From positions 35,397 through 99,396 of the forward strand of contig CAJFUL010000051.1 in the NCBI GenBank assembly GCA_904420245.1: DNA of 64,000 nt. The letters run 5' to 3'. Both the position numbers and the translations under genes were made by a program. The notes beneath the pieces are model-generated. The model did no database searches and was not told the origin of the DNA. It saw only the letters and a list, made by a program, of their open reading frames with translations. Of the stretch, positions 38,153 through 47,604 are shown in pieces. This stretch comes from Candidatus Paralachnospira avium. GTDB lineage: Bacteria; Bacillota; Clostridia; Lachnospirales; Lachnospiraceae. How positions within the stretch are numbered: position 1 is the stretch's first letter; each line of letters begins with the position of its first letter.

Positions 38153-38665
38153 ATGCGGTTTGAATGGAGAAATATCACTCTGATCGGGATGCCTGCTTCC
38201 GGCAAGAGCACGGTGGGCGTGCTCCTGGCCAAGCGGCTGGGGTACCGGTTCCTGGATTCGGACCTTTTGATCCAGGAGCAGGAGGGCCGTCTCTTGAAGG
38301 AGATCATCCGGGACGAGGGACTTGCCGGTTTCCTAGCCATTGAAGAGCAGGTGAACCGGGAGATCGAGACGGAACGGACCGTCATAGCGCCCGGGGGCAG
38401 CGTCATATACGGGCCCTCCGCCATGGAGCATCTGAAGGAGATCAGCACCGTGGTGTATCTGAAGATCAGCTGTGAGGATCTGGAGCGGCGCCTGGGAAAC
38501 CTGAAGGACCGGGGCGTGGCTCTGAGGGAGGGCATGACCCTGCGGGATCTGTATCAGGAACGGGTGCCGCTCTATGAAAAGTATGCCGACATTACCATCG
38601 AGGAAAGCGGAAAGACCAGCGGACAGGTGGTGGATGAGCTGCGGATGATGGTGGAATGGGGATAG
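38153..38665 (+). CDS. aroK: shikimate kinase
   Basis: ITLIGMPASGKSTVGVLLAKRLGYRFLDSD. Confidence 0.88.
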   Translation: MRFEWRNITLIGMPASGKSTVGVLLAKRLGYRFLDSDLLIQEQEGRLLKEIIRDEGLAGFLAIEEQVNREIETERTVIAPGGSVIYGPSAMEHLKEISTVVYLKISCEDLERRLGNLKDRGVALREGMTLRDLYQERVPLYEKYADITIEESGKTSGQVVDELRMMVEWG

Positions 38666-38705
38666 GAAATCCTTGATTTTCGTTTTCCCCCGTGTTATAC
38701 TATCA

Positions 38706-38769
38706 CACGTTGCAGGTCCCGCGGTATCGCGGAGTGTTTTATGCCATGGGAACGAAGTTTCCCATAGAG
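38706..38769 (-). repeat. structured interspersed repeat, copy F (partial, minus orientation)
   Basis: Reverse complement CTCTATGGGAAACTTCGTTCCCATGGCATAAAACACTCCGCG after AGGTCTCTCCAGACCTTATTTTTA. Confidence 0.6.
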
Positions 38770-38817
38770 TAAAAATAAGGTCTGGAGAGACCTGCCGGCG
38801 GTCACCGCCGTAAAATG

Positions 38818-38863
38818 TGCCGAGTGTTCGAGACCTTCCACTCGTAAAACAAAACTAAAGGAG
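38818..38863 (+). ncRNA. preQ1-I riboswitch
   Basis: P1 GAGTG/CACTC, TTCG...ACCTTCC loop, A-rich tail GTAAAACAAAACTAAAGGAG over the RBS of queT. Confidence 0.75.
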
Positions 38864-38872
38864 AACTGAATC

Positions 38873-39379
38873 ATGAAAAAGAAGCAACTATCTTCCAAGA
38901 CCACACTGTTTCTTGTGCAGGGCGCCATGATCGCGGCAGTCTATGTGGCTCTGACCCTGGTGGTGTCCCCCATTGCTTTCGGACCCATCCAGTTCCGGAT
39001 CTCGGAGGCCCTTACAGTCCTGCCCTATTTCACGCCGGCGGCCATCCCGGGCGTCTTTATCGGCTGTCTTTTGGCCAACAGCCTGGCCGGAAGCGTGGTG
39101 CTGGACGTGGTGTTGGGAAGCCTGGCCACCCTCATCGGCGCAGTGGCGTCATACGGCCTCAGGAAGCACAAGTATCTGGTGTGTATCCCGCCCATCGCAG
39201 CCAATACGCTGATCGTGCCCTGGGTGCTCCGGTATGGATACGGGTATCCGGATGCGATCCCCTGGATGATGCTGACCGTGGGGATCGGGGAAGTGCTGGC
39301 CGTGGGCGGCCTGGGAAATGTCCTGCTCCTGGCCCTGGACAGATATAAAAAAGTGATATTCAGAAGCAGCGCCGCATAG
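38873..39379 (+). CDS. queT: QueT-type queuosine precursor ECF transporter S component
   Basis: VALTLVVSPIAFGPIQFRISEALTVLPYFTPAAIPGVFIGCLLAN; preQ1-like leader. Confidence 0.9.
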   Translation: MKKKQLSSKTTLFLVQGAMIAAVYVALTLVVSPIAFGPIQFRISEALTVLPYFTPAAIPGVFIGCLLANSLAGSVVLDVVLGSLATLIGAVASYGLRKHKYLVCIPPIAANTLIVPWVLRYGYGYPDAIPWMMLTVGIGEVLAVGGLGNVLLLALDRYKKVIFRSSAA

Positions 39380-39458
39380 GGGCTGTACGAAAGACAGTAT
39401 TGGAGAATACTGTCTTTTGTGTTATACTGGATGAAAATATAAAAGGAAGGTTTCCGGT

Positions 39459-40841
39459 ATGTATCAAATCGATTTTCAGAACCCCATAGCGGTTCATTTT
39501 ATAGGGATCGGCGGGATCAGCATGAGCGGTCTGGCCGAGGTGCTTTTGGCCAAGGGTTTCAAGGTGAGTGGCTCCGACGCGTCTCCCAGTGCCCTGACGG
39601 ATCATCTGGAGGATGACGGCGCCGTGATCTTCCGCGGGCAGAGGGCTTCCAACATCGGGGACGATGTGGATGTAGTGGTGTATACGGCCGCGATCCATCC
39701 GGACAACCCGGAGTATCAGGAGGCAGTGCGCAGAGGCCTGCCCATGCTGTCCAGGGCGGAGCTTCTGGGGCAGATGATGAAGAATTATGAGGAGGCGGTA
39801 GCCATCGCCGGCACCCATGGAAAGACCACCACCACATCCATGGTGACGGAGATCCTGCTGGCCGCGGATGCGGACCCCACCATCTCCGTCGGCGGCATCC
39901 TCCACAGCATCGGGGGGAATATCCGGATCGGCCATTCCGGCTGCTTCGTGACGGAGGCGTGTGAGTATACCAACAGCTATCACTCCTTTTTTCCCACCAT
40001 CGAGGTGATCTTGAATATTCGGGAGGACCATCTGGATTTCTTCAAGGATCTGGAGGACATCCGCAGTTCCTTCCATACTTTTGCGAAGCTGCTCCCGGAG
40101 AGGGGACTCCTGATCATCAACGCGGACATTCCGGACTATCGGGAGCTGATGGCGGATATCGCCTGTCCCATGGTGACCTTTTCCCTGTCCGACGAGGAGG
40201 CCGATTACCGGGCGGTGGATATCCGCTACGATGAACGGGGATACGGCTCCTTCGACATCCTGCGGAGGGGAGAGTTTCTGGCCCATCTGGATCTGGAGGT
40301 GCCGGGAGAGCACAATATCGCCAACGCCCTGGCGGCCGCGGCGGTGGCGGAGGCGCTGAAGGTGCCCGGCGAGGCCATCGTGGAGGGACTGGACGGCTAC
40401 ACAGGGACAGAGCGGCGCTTTGAGTTTAAGGGAGATCTGGGGGGCGTCACGGTCATCGACGACTACGCCCATCATCCCGACGAGATCCGGGCCACGCTGC
40501 TGGCGGCGGAAAAGCTCCATAAGAAAAAGATCTGGTGCGTGTTCCAGCCCCACACCTATACCAGGACGAAGGCCCTGATGGCCGAGTTTGCCCAGGCCCT
40601 TTCCCTGGCGGACGAGGTGGTGCTGGCCAAGATCTATCCGGCCAGGGAGACTGATGATCTGGGGATCAGTTCCGCGGATCTTGCCGTCGAAATCGAGAAG
40701 CTGGGGAAGAAAGCCCATTATTTTGAATCCTTTGATGAAATAGAAAATTTTCTGCTGGAAAATCTTGTCCCCGGTGAATTGTTGATAACTATGGGCGCCG
40801 GAGACGTTGTAAAGATTGGGGAAAACCTGTTGGGCCTGTAG
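39459..40841 (+). CDS. murC: UDP-N-acetylmuramate--L-alanine ligase
   Basis: IGIGGISMSGLAEVLL, AGTHGKTTTTSMV. Confidence 0.96.
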   Translation: MYQIDFQNPIAVHFIGIGGISMSGLAEVLLAKGFKVSGSDASPSALTDHLEDDGAVIFRGQRASNIGDDVDVVVYTAAIHPDNPEYQEAVRRGLPMLSRAELLGQMMKNYEEAVAIAGTHGKTTTTSMVTEILLAADADPTISVGGILHSIGGNIRIGHSGCFVTEACEYTNSYHSFFPTIEVILNIREDHLDFFKDLEDIRSSFHTFAKLLPERGLLIINADIPDYRELMADIACPMVTFSLSDEEADYRAVDIRYDERGYGSFDILRRGEFLAHLDLEVPGEHNIANALAAAAVAEALKVPGEAIVEGLDGYTGTERRFEFKGDLGGVTVIDDYAHHPDEIRATLLAAEKLHKKKIWCVFQPHTYTRTKALMAEFAQALSLADEVVLAKIYPARETDDLGISSADLAVEIEKLGKKAHYFESFDEIENFLLENLVPGELLITMGAGDVVKIGENLLGL

Positions 40842-41009
40842 TTATCCACAATATCCACATACTTATCAACAATTTTTGTAGACAAGCATGTGGATATTTT
40901 TGTGGACAACTTCATATTGATACTTTTATAACTATCCCTTAAATTCGACAATCAGGGGAAGGAGAGAGAATTTTGTCGAGGGTTATCCACAGTATCCACA
41001 AAATCCACA
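40842..41009. promoter_or_regulatory. DnaA-box cluster with Spo0A box
   Basis: TTATCCACA at 40842 and 40983; near-boxes ATATCCACA, TTATCAACA, TGTGGATAT, TGTGGACAA, GTATCCACA, AAATCCACA; TTCGACA (0A box, minus) at 40944. Confidence 0.85.
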
Positions 41010-41088
41010 GTCCGGGAGGAGCCCTTTAAAAACAGGTTCTCTTTTAAAAAGGGGTATGTTATAATAAAGGAACGAGAGAGGTGAGGAT

Positions 41089-42078
41089 ATGGCAGGGCTG
41101 TATGTGAAGGACCAGAGCAAGATCTCTGCGACTCTGGTGCCCAATCAGTTCATCGACAAGTTCCTGCCGGATGCCAGCGGAGAATTTGTCAAGGTATATC
41201 TGTTTTTGCTGAGACAGGCGGGAGCAGGGAGGAATATCTCAGTTTCCGCTATGGCGGAGGGGCTTTGCGATACGGAGAAAAATGTACTTTACGCATTGAA
41301 ATACTGGGAACGGATGGGCCTGCTCCGTCTGGACCGGGAGGCGGACGGCACTTTGAAGGGCATCGGGCTTCTGGATCCCGGGGAGGCGGCGCCTCCTCAG
41401 ACAGAGGCCGGGAGCGGACAGAGGGCCGGAGCGGATCTGCGGGCGCTCCAGTCGGATGAGGACTTCGCCCAGATCTTATATGTGGCCGGCCGGTATACCA
41501 AGACGGTGCTGACGCCCCAGGATGCGGACATACTGGCCAACCTCTACGGAAATCTGGGCATGCCGGCGGAGCTTTTGGAGTATCTGGTGGAATACTGCGT
41601 GTCCGAGGGCAATAAGAGCATACGGTATATGGAGAAGGTGGCGTTGGCCTGGCATGAGCATGGGATCATGACGGTGGAGCAGGCCAAGGAGGAGACATCC
41701 GGCGGCGGCCGGAATGTCTATGCCGTGCTGCGGGCCTTTGGGATCACCGGCAGGAGTCCGGCTCCGGCAGAGCGGGACATGATCGACAGATGGTTCCGGG
41801 ATTACAGACTTCCGGCAGATGTGGTGCTGGAGGCCTGCGACAGGACCATCCGGAATATCCACAAGCCCAGCTTCGCCTATGCCGACAAGATCTTAAGAGA
41901 GTGGAAAAAGGCCGGCGTCCGGGAGAAGGCGGATGTGGCCCGCATAGAGGAAAAGCGCCGGGAGGACAGGAAGCCTTCCGAGAAAACGTCCGCGGAGAAA
42001 AAGCCCAACCGGTTCCATAATTTCCCTCAGAGAGACTACGATTATGACGAACTGGTGAAGCAGATCAACGGTTTTTGA
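41089..42078 (+). CDS. DnaD domain primosome protein
   Basis: N-terminal winged-helix region and DnaD-like repeats (ITGRSPAPAERDMIDRWFRDYRLPADVVLEACDRTI). Confidence 0.88.
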   Translation: MAGLYVKDQSKISATLVPNQFIDKFLPDASGEFVKVYLFLLRQAGAGRNISVSAMAEGLCDTEKNVLYALKYWERMGLLRLDREADGTLKGIGLLDPGEAAPPQTEAGSGQRAGADLRALQSDEDFAQILYVAGRYTKTVLTPQDADILANLYGNLGMPAELLEYLVEYCVSEGNKSIRYMEKVALAWHEHGIMTVEQAKEETSGGGRNVYAVLRAFGITGRSPAPAERDMIDRWFRDYRLPADVVLEACDRTIRNIHKPSFAYADKILREWKKAGVREKADVARIEEKRREDRKPSEKTSAEKKPNRFHNFPQRDYDYDELVKQINGF

Positions 42079-42102
42079 TGACAGGAGGAGGAAGAGACCA
42101 GA

Positions 42103-43101
42103 GTGGCACTGAATAATTCCCAGTATGACGCGCTGATGCGGGTATACCAGAAGCGTCAGCGGGACAGCAGGCACAGGCAGGAGGCCAGGATCGCGCAGGT
42201 GTACAGGGCGCTGCCCCAGATGGAGCGGTTTGACCGGGAGATCAGTGCCGCGTCTGTGGAGCGCGCCAGGAAGCTCCTGGACGGGGACCGGGACGGAGAA
42301 GCCAGATGCCGCCAGCGGATCCGGGAGCTGAGAGAGGAGCGGGAAGCGCTGTTTTCCATGGGAGGGTTTCCTCCGGATTATATGGAGCCGGACTATATAT
42401 GTCCGGAGTGCAGGGATACCGGATATGTGGACGGCAGGAAGTGCCGCTGCTTCCGGCAGGCGGAGATCCGGATCCTGTATGGCCAGTCCAATCTGGAGGA
42501 GATCTTAAAGAAGGAAAATTTTTCCCGTCTCAGCCTGGCATACTATGACAAGGGGCTGATCGTCAATGAGAAAAAACAGATCAGCCAGTACGACTACATG
42601 AAGGCGGTGGTGGAGGAGTGCCGTTCCTACGCGGCCCGGTTCCGGGAGCGGAAGGGCAGCCTGCTCTTTACGGGGCCGGCAGGCACCGGGAAGACGTTCC
42701 TCAGCAACTGCATCGCCAAGGAGCTGCTGGACCAGGGAGAGGCGGTCCTGTACCTGACGGCCCTGGATCTGTTCCAGATCATCTCGGACAAGCGGTTCGA
42801 CCGGGGAGGAGAAGAGGGAGAGGACCGGTACAGGGGCATCCTGGAGTGCGATCTTCTGATCATTGACGACCTGGGGACGGAACTGAACAACAGCCTGGAA
42901 AACGCGGAGCTTTTCTACTGCATCAACGACAGGGGACTGAAGGGGAAGGCCACCATCATTTCCACGAACCTGCCCATGAACGAGCTGCGCAACAGCTATT
43001 CGGAGCGGCTCTGCTCCAGGATCATCAGCAGCTATCAGATCATCCCGCTGTTTGGCGAGGATATCCGCATTAAAAAGAAAATCGGAGAAAGAAAGTCTTG
43101 A
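42103..43101 (+). CDS. DnaC-like helicase loader ATPase
   Basis: LLFTGPAGTGKTFLSNCIAKELLD, LLIIDDLGTEL, ISTNLPMNEL. Confidence 0.92.
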   Translation: MALNNSQYDALMRVYQKRQRDSRHRQEARIAQVYRALPQMERFDREISAASVERARKLLDGDRDGEARCRQRIRELREEREALFSMGGFPPDYMEPDYICPECRDTGYVDGRKCRCFRQAEIRILYGQSNLEEILKKENFSRLSLAYYDKGLIVNEKKQISQYDYMKAVVEECRSYAARFRERKGSLLFTGPAGTGKTFLSNCIAKELLDQGEAVLYLTALDLFQIISDKRFDRGGEEGEDRYRGILECDLLIIDDLGTELNNSLENAELFYCINDRGLKGKATIISTNLPMNELRNSYSERLCSRIISSYQIIPLFGEDIRIKKKIGERKS

Positions 43102-43168
43102 CTTTCCGGGGGAGGGATGCTACCCTCTTAAGGTACAAAAGACCCCGGATCACACAGGAGGGATAGGA

Positions 43169-44356
43169 ATGCAGGATGAGCGTGATTTGACTACCATACC
43201 GGTAGGCCCGTTAGGATTGATACCCATTGACGGCTGTCAGGAATTGGGACGGAAGGTGGATGCCTATCTGGTAGAGTGGCGGAAGGAGCGCCAGAATGAG
43301 CATAAGACCTCCGTGCTGTTTTCGGAGTACGAGAAGGACAGCTATATCATTGAGAGCCATGTGCCCAGGTTCGGCACCGGGGAGGCCAAGGGCGTCATCG
43401 ACAAATCGGTCCGCGGAGACGACCTGTATATCATGGTGGACGTCTGCAACTACAGTCTGACCTATTCTCTGTGCGGACGGATCAATCATATGTCCCCCGA
43501 CGATCATTTCCAGAATTTGAAGAGGATCATCGCCGCCGTGGGAGGGAAGGCCAGGAGGATGACGGTGTTCATGCCGTTCCTCTATGAGAGCCGCCAGCAT
43601 AAGCGCAGCGACCGGGAGTCCCTGGACTGTGCCCTGGCGCTTCAGGAGCTGGTGCATATGGGCGTGGATCATATCATCACCTTCGATGCCCATGATCCCA
43701 GAGTGCAGAACGCCATCCCGCTGAAGGGCTTTGAGACGGTGCAGCCCATTTACCAGTTTATCAAGCATCTGCTGCTCCATGAGACGGAGCTCCAGGTGGA
43801 CAGCGACCACATGATGGTCATCAGCCCCGACGAGGGCGGCATGAGCAGAGCCATTTATTTCGCCAACGTGCTGGGACTGGACGTGGGTATGTTCTACAAG
43901 CGGCGGGACTATACCAGGATCGTAGGCGGGCGCAATCCCATCGTGGCCCATGAGTTCCTGGGAGCCTCCGTGGAGGGGAAAGACGTGATCATCATCGACG
44001 ATATGATCTCCTCCGGAGACAGTATGCTGGAGGTGGCCAAGGAGCTGAAGCGGCGCAAGGCCAGGAAGGTCTTCGTGTGCGCCACGTTCGGTCTGTTCAC
44101 CGGCGGTCTCCAGAAGTTTGACGAATATTATCAGAACGGCCTCATCGACCGCATGCTGACCACCAATCTGGTCTATCAGACGCCGGAGCTTCTGTCGAAG
44201 CCTTATTACATCGACGTGGATATGAGCAAGTATATCGCCATGCTGATCGACTACATGAATCACGACGTGTCCATCAACCAGCTTTTGAATCCCACAGGCC
44301 GCATCAACCGGTTCCTGGCCAGGTACCGCAGCGGGGAATTCCGAAAGCAGCCGTAA
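43169..44356 (+). CDS. prs: ribose-phosphate pyrophosphokinase
   Basis: PFLYESRQHKRSDRESLDCALALQEL, VIIIDDMISSGDSMLEVAKELKRR. Confidence 0.93.
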   Translation: MQDERDLTTIPVGPLGLIPIDGCQELGRKVDAYLVEWRKERQNEHKTSVLFSEYEKDSYIIESHVPRFGTGEAKGVIDKSVRGDDLYIMVDVCNYSLTYSLCGRINHMSPDDHFQNLKRIIAAVGGKARRMTVFMPFLYESRQHKRSDRESLDCALALQELVHMGVDHIITFDAHDPRVQNAIPLKGFETVQPIYQFIKHLLLHETELQVDSDHMMVISPDEGGMSRAIYFANVLGLDVGMFYKRRDYTRIVGGRNPIVAHEFLGASVEGKDVIIIDDMISSGDSMLEVAKELKRRKARKVFVCATFGLFTGGLQKFDEYYQNGLIDRMLTTNLVYQTPELLSKPYYIDVDMSKYIAMLIDYMNHDVSINQLLNPTGRINRFLARYRSGEFRKQP

Positions 44357-44378
44357 GGCCCGGTTTTTACGAAAGAAA

Positions 44379-44407
44379 AGGATGTCCGAGAAAGGACATC
44401 CTTTTTT
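44379..44407. terminator. terminator between convergent prs and SbcC-like gene
   Basis: AAGGATGTCC gagaaa GGACATCCTTTTTT. Confidence 0.85.
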
Positions 44408-44432
44408 GACGTTATATTCCCGAAAAGCCTGA

Positions 44433-46313
44433 TCAGCTGAGAGCCACCAGGTGATACTGCACGCCCAGACGGGACAGGAAGGCGGCTTCCCTCTTGTGGC
44501 AGGTGAAGAGGAGCACCTGGCCGGGATAGTTTTCCGCCAGCCATTTTAAGGTGTTGTGGAGGCGGGTGTCATCGTAGTAGGCGAAGGTATCGTCCAGCAG
44601 GATCGGGAAGCTGGCATCCGGATACAGGATCTCCACGGCGCTGAGCCGCAAAGCCAGATAGACCTGCTCGATGGTCCCGCGGCTCAGGGATTCCAGAGGG
44701 ATGCTGCGGCCGTCCCGCCGCAATGTGATGGAGAGATCTTCGTCTATGTAGAGCCGGTCGTAAACTCCGTCGGTGATGGAGCAGAGGATCTGGGAGACCC
44801 GTTTGCCGAGGATGGGGCTGTAGGCCTCGTGGATCTGGGCCGAGAGCCGGGAGATGGTCTCCTCCGCCAGGGTCAGGGCTTTCAGCTTCTCCTCGATCTG
44901 CTGGTTTTGCTTTACGGCCTGTCCCAGCTGGGTCTTCTGGTCTTCCAGGTCGGAAAGGCGGCTGACGGCCTGCTCGAATTCCCAGGCCTCCTTCTGGCAG
45001 ACGGACATTTCCTCCTGGGCTGCCTGCAGCTCTTTCTGGAGGGACACCGTGGTCTTCAGGGAGATGGCCAGGTCGTTCTTGGCTTTCTCGGCCTCCTTGC
45101 GGAGGGACAGATAACCGGACAGCTTTTCCAGGAGGGCCTTTTGATTTTCCTCGCTGACCTCCTGGGAGCCCAGGTGGGTCTGAAACTCCGTTTTCAGAAA
45201 CTGTTCCGTCTCCAGGGCCATGGCCTCCGAATCCGAATCATCTTTTCTGGAACGGACGAATAGGATGACCGTGACCAGGAACGAGAGGGCGGCGGCCGCG
45301 AAGAAGAAGATCACAAAGGGGATCAGAGGCAGCGGAAAAGGGGTGGACGAAAAGGGAAGCTGTTCATAGAACAGAGTGCCCAGTCCCAGCAGCAGGAAGA
45401 TCAAAAAAGCCAGGGTGCCGGACACCAGATCCCGGATGCGCAAGGCACGCTTCTCATGGAGCTGCGTCTCTTTGGAAGCCAGCCGGTGGGCGTCGAAGGC
45501 GTCCCGGAGCCGTTCCTGATAGATGTCGGTGTCCCGGATCCGGGACATGCTGTGGGAGGCCAGAGCCGATTCCTTTTCCTTGTTCAGGGCTTCCAGGGTC
45601 TCCTGCCGGGCGGCTTCCGCCTCCAGCTTTTCCTTGAGGCCGGAGATCTTCTGCTCCAGCTGTTCCGGCTTGCTGCCCAGATCCTTGAGCCGGTCCTCCA
45701 TCTCGCAGATCTCCTGGAAGACTGCCTGGTACCGGGCGGAGGCTTCCTTGTCGAGACTGGCCCGCAGCTCCTTCTTCTTTTCCTTCAGGGAAGCCATGGT
45801 GGAGGATACGTCCAGGGTGGAGGTGCCCGACAGGGACAGGCTGGACAGATGGTTCTTGAGTCCGGCGCTGAGGGAGCTGTCGGTGGCCGCCTTCAGCTGC
45901 TCGATGCTGATGGTATTGCGGTAAGCCTCCTCCGTCAGGCGGTGGAGGAGCTTGTCTACGTCCTCCTGGCTGCTGCCCACCACCTGTCCGCTGGCGGCCC
46001 GGCGGACTGTGACGGAGCGCTTCCGGGAATCCAGGCATCGTTCCACCAGGAACTCTCCCTCCTCCGTCTCCAGAGTCAGGGAACCGCCGTAGACGGACTG
46101 GCCGTCCCAGGGCAGATAGTGGGAATAGGCGTCGCCCTTGGCCGCCTTTCCCCGGCCCCGCTCCATTCCGAACAGTACGCTTTTTAAGAAGGCGTGGAGG
46201 GTGGTCTTGCCGGATCCGTTGTCGCCGTAGATCACATTGATCCCTTCGGAAAAGGAGATGTCTTCGTGGGTGTATTTTCCGAAACCGGAAATATGGATGT
46301 TTTTAAATATCAT
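44433..46313 (-). CDS. SbcC/YhaN-like AAA ATPase
   Basis: INVIYGDNGSGKTTLHAFLKSVLFG; coiled coil; LSRGTIEQVYLALRLSAVE. Confidence 0.9.
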   Translation of the reverse strand: MIFKNIHISGFGKYTHEDISFSEGINVIYGDNGSGKTTLHAFLKSVLFGMERGRGKAAKGDAYSHYLPWDGQSVYGGSLTLETEEGEFLVERCLDSRKRSVTVRRAASGQVVGSSQEDVDKLLHRLTEEAYRNTISIEQLKAATDSSLSAGLKNHLSSLSLSGTSTLDVSSTMASLKEKKKELRASLDKEASARYQAVFQEICEMEDRLKDLGSKPEQLEQKISGLKEKLEAEAARQETLEALNKEKESALASHSMSRIRDTDIYQERLRDAFDAHRLASKETQLHEKRALRIRDLVSGTLAFLIFLLLGLGTLFYEQLPFSSTPFPLPLIPFVIFFFAAAALSFLVTVILFVRSRKDDSDSEAMALETEQFLKTEFQTHLGSQEVSEENQKALLEKLSGYLSLRKEAEKAKNDLAISLKTTVSLQKELQAAQEEMSVCQKEAWEFEQAVSRLSDLEDQKTQLGQAVKQNQQIEEKLKALTLAEETISRLSAQIHEAYSPILGKRVSQILCSITDGVYDRLYIDEDLSITLRRDGRSIPLESLSRGTIEQVYLALRLSAVEILYPDASFPILLDDTFAYYDDTRLHNTLKWLAENYPGQVLLFTCHKREAAFLSRLGVQYHLVALS

Positions 46314-47407
46314 TTTACCTCTCCTGTTTCTGAGTCAAAATTGGCAAGCAGCGCGTCCAGGCCGTAGTAAAAGGCCATTTTCCGGACAGGATCCGTGAGA
46401 TCCTCCTCGGAACCGTCTTCCAGGAAGGCTTCCATGTATCTGCCGATCAGGTCATGGCGGTGAGCCTTTAAGAGCTCGCCGATCTCATAGGCGGGGACCG
46501 TCTCGTCCTGATAGGAGATGATACGGCCGGCGGTGCGCAGGTATTCCTGGTCGAAGGAGATGTCGGGATCCCGTTTTCCGGTCAGGGTCAGCTTGTAGAT
46601 ATTGGACGGCCCGTACTGCTCCATGAACTTTCCGATGGTCCGGAACAGGGATTGGTTGGTGGTCCGCTCCGTGACCTTGACCCGGCAGGGGATGTAGCTG
46701 CGGGAAGGCAGGGGCACGAACCGGAGGCGGAGGGCGCCGGGACCTTTGCCGGTCAGCTCTCCCACGATATAGCCGTGGTTCCCCGTTTCCGTCATGTCGA
46801 TGGGAGACAGGGAGCCGGAGAAGGCCAGACGGTTTTCCGGATCCAGCTCCGGCTTGTGGATGTGGCCCAGGGCGATGTAGGAAAATCCGGAGGCGCCCAG
46901 CTTCTTCCGGTCGATGGGAATATGGGAGGAGTCTCCGCCGTGGGCCAGCAGGATATGGAACCGGCCGTCTTCCGGGGCGGTCAGCCCGTCATAGCGTGGC
47001 TCCGGGATCTCCCTGGTATGATAGCTGAAGCCGTGGACCACGGTGCCGGCCTGGGGAAATGAGACCGAGGACAGCTCCCGTCCCGACAGAAAATGGACGT
47101 TGGGGGACCAGGAAAACTGCTCCAGGGAGGAACCGTTCCGGACACAGTCGTGGTTTCCGGCGATCATCACCACCGGGACGGAAGGGATATTGGAAAACAG
47201 CGCATCCGCTTCCTTCAGCTCGGCGGGAGTCGGCTGCCGGTGAAACAGATCGCCTGCGATCAGGAGCAGGTCCGGCTGCTCTTTCTTACAGGCGTTGATC
47301 AGATCACGGAAGGCGGCCAGGATATCAAAAGAACGTTCTCTGGACCAGGGGAAGCCCCGGTCAGGCTGGCAGCCCAGATGGATGTCTGCGGCATGGATAA
47401 ATTTCAT
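46310..47407 (-). CDS. SbcD/YhaO-like DNA repair metallophosphoesterase
   Basis: KFIHAADIHLGCQ, LLIAGDLFHRQPT, MIAGNHD; overlaps partner gene. Confidence 0.92.
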   Translation of the reverse strand: MKFIHAADIHLGCQPDRGFPWSRERSFDILAAFRDLINACKKEQPDLLLIAGDLFHRQPTPAELKEADALFSNIPSVPVVMIAGNHDCVRNGSSLEQFSWSPNVHFLSGRELSSVSFPQAGTVVHGFSYHTREIPEPRYDGLTAPEDGRFHILLAHGGDSSHIPIDRKKLGASGFSYIALGHIHKPELDPENRLAFSGSLSPIDMTETGNHGYIVGELTGKGPGALRLRFVPLPSRSYIPCRVKVTERTTNQSLFRTIGKFMEQYGPSNIYKLTLTGKRDPDISFDQEYLRTAGRIISYQDETVPAYEIGELLKAHRHDLIGRYMEAFLEDGSEEDLTDPVRKMAFYYGLDALLANFDSETGEVK

Positions 47408-47604
47408 AAAGAATCCTTTCTATGGGGTAAAATAGACAGAAAGTAAAATATACTATATTATAGCATACCGGACAGACAGTTTCAAAAGATAAGATTCTAT
47501 AAATTGCATAAAATTTAGGCTATAATTATAAAATAATTGTTCACTTATTCCAAAAAGTATGATACACTAGTATACAAATATAACGAACAGCAAGAGGTGA
47601 TAGC

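Noticed and set aside
36370-38535. 721-aa minus-strand ORF
   Set aside because: Antisense to the diphosphatase gene; His-rich shadow composition.
40842-41009. Chromosomal oriC
   Set aside because: Boxes are convincing but dnaA/dnaN are absent here; called only a DnaA-box cluster.
44433-47407. Anti-phage nuclease system
   Set aside because: SbcC/SbcD (YhaN/YhaO)-like pair is best explained as housekeeping DNA repair; no other defence genes nearby.
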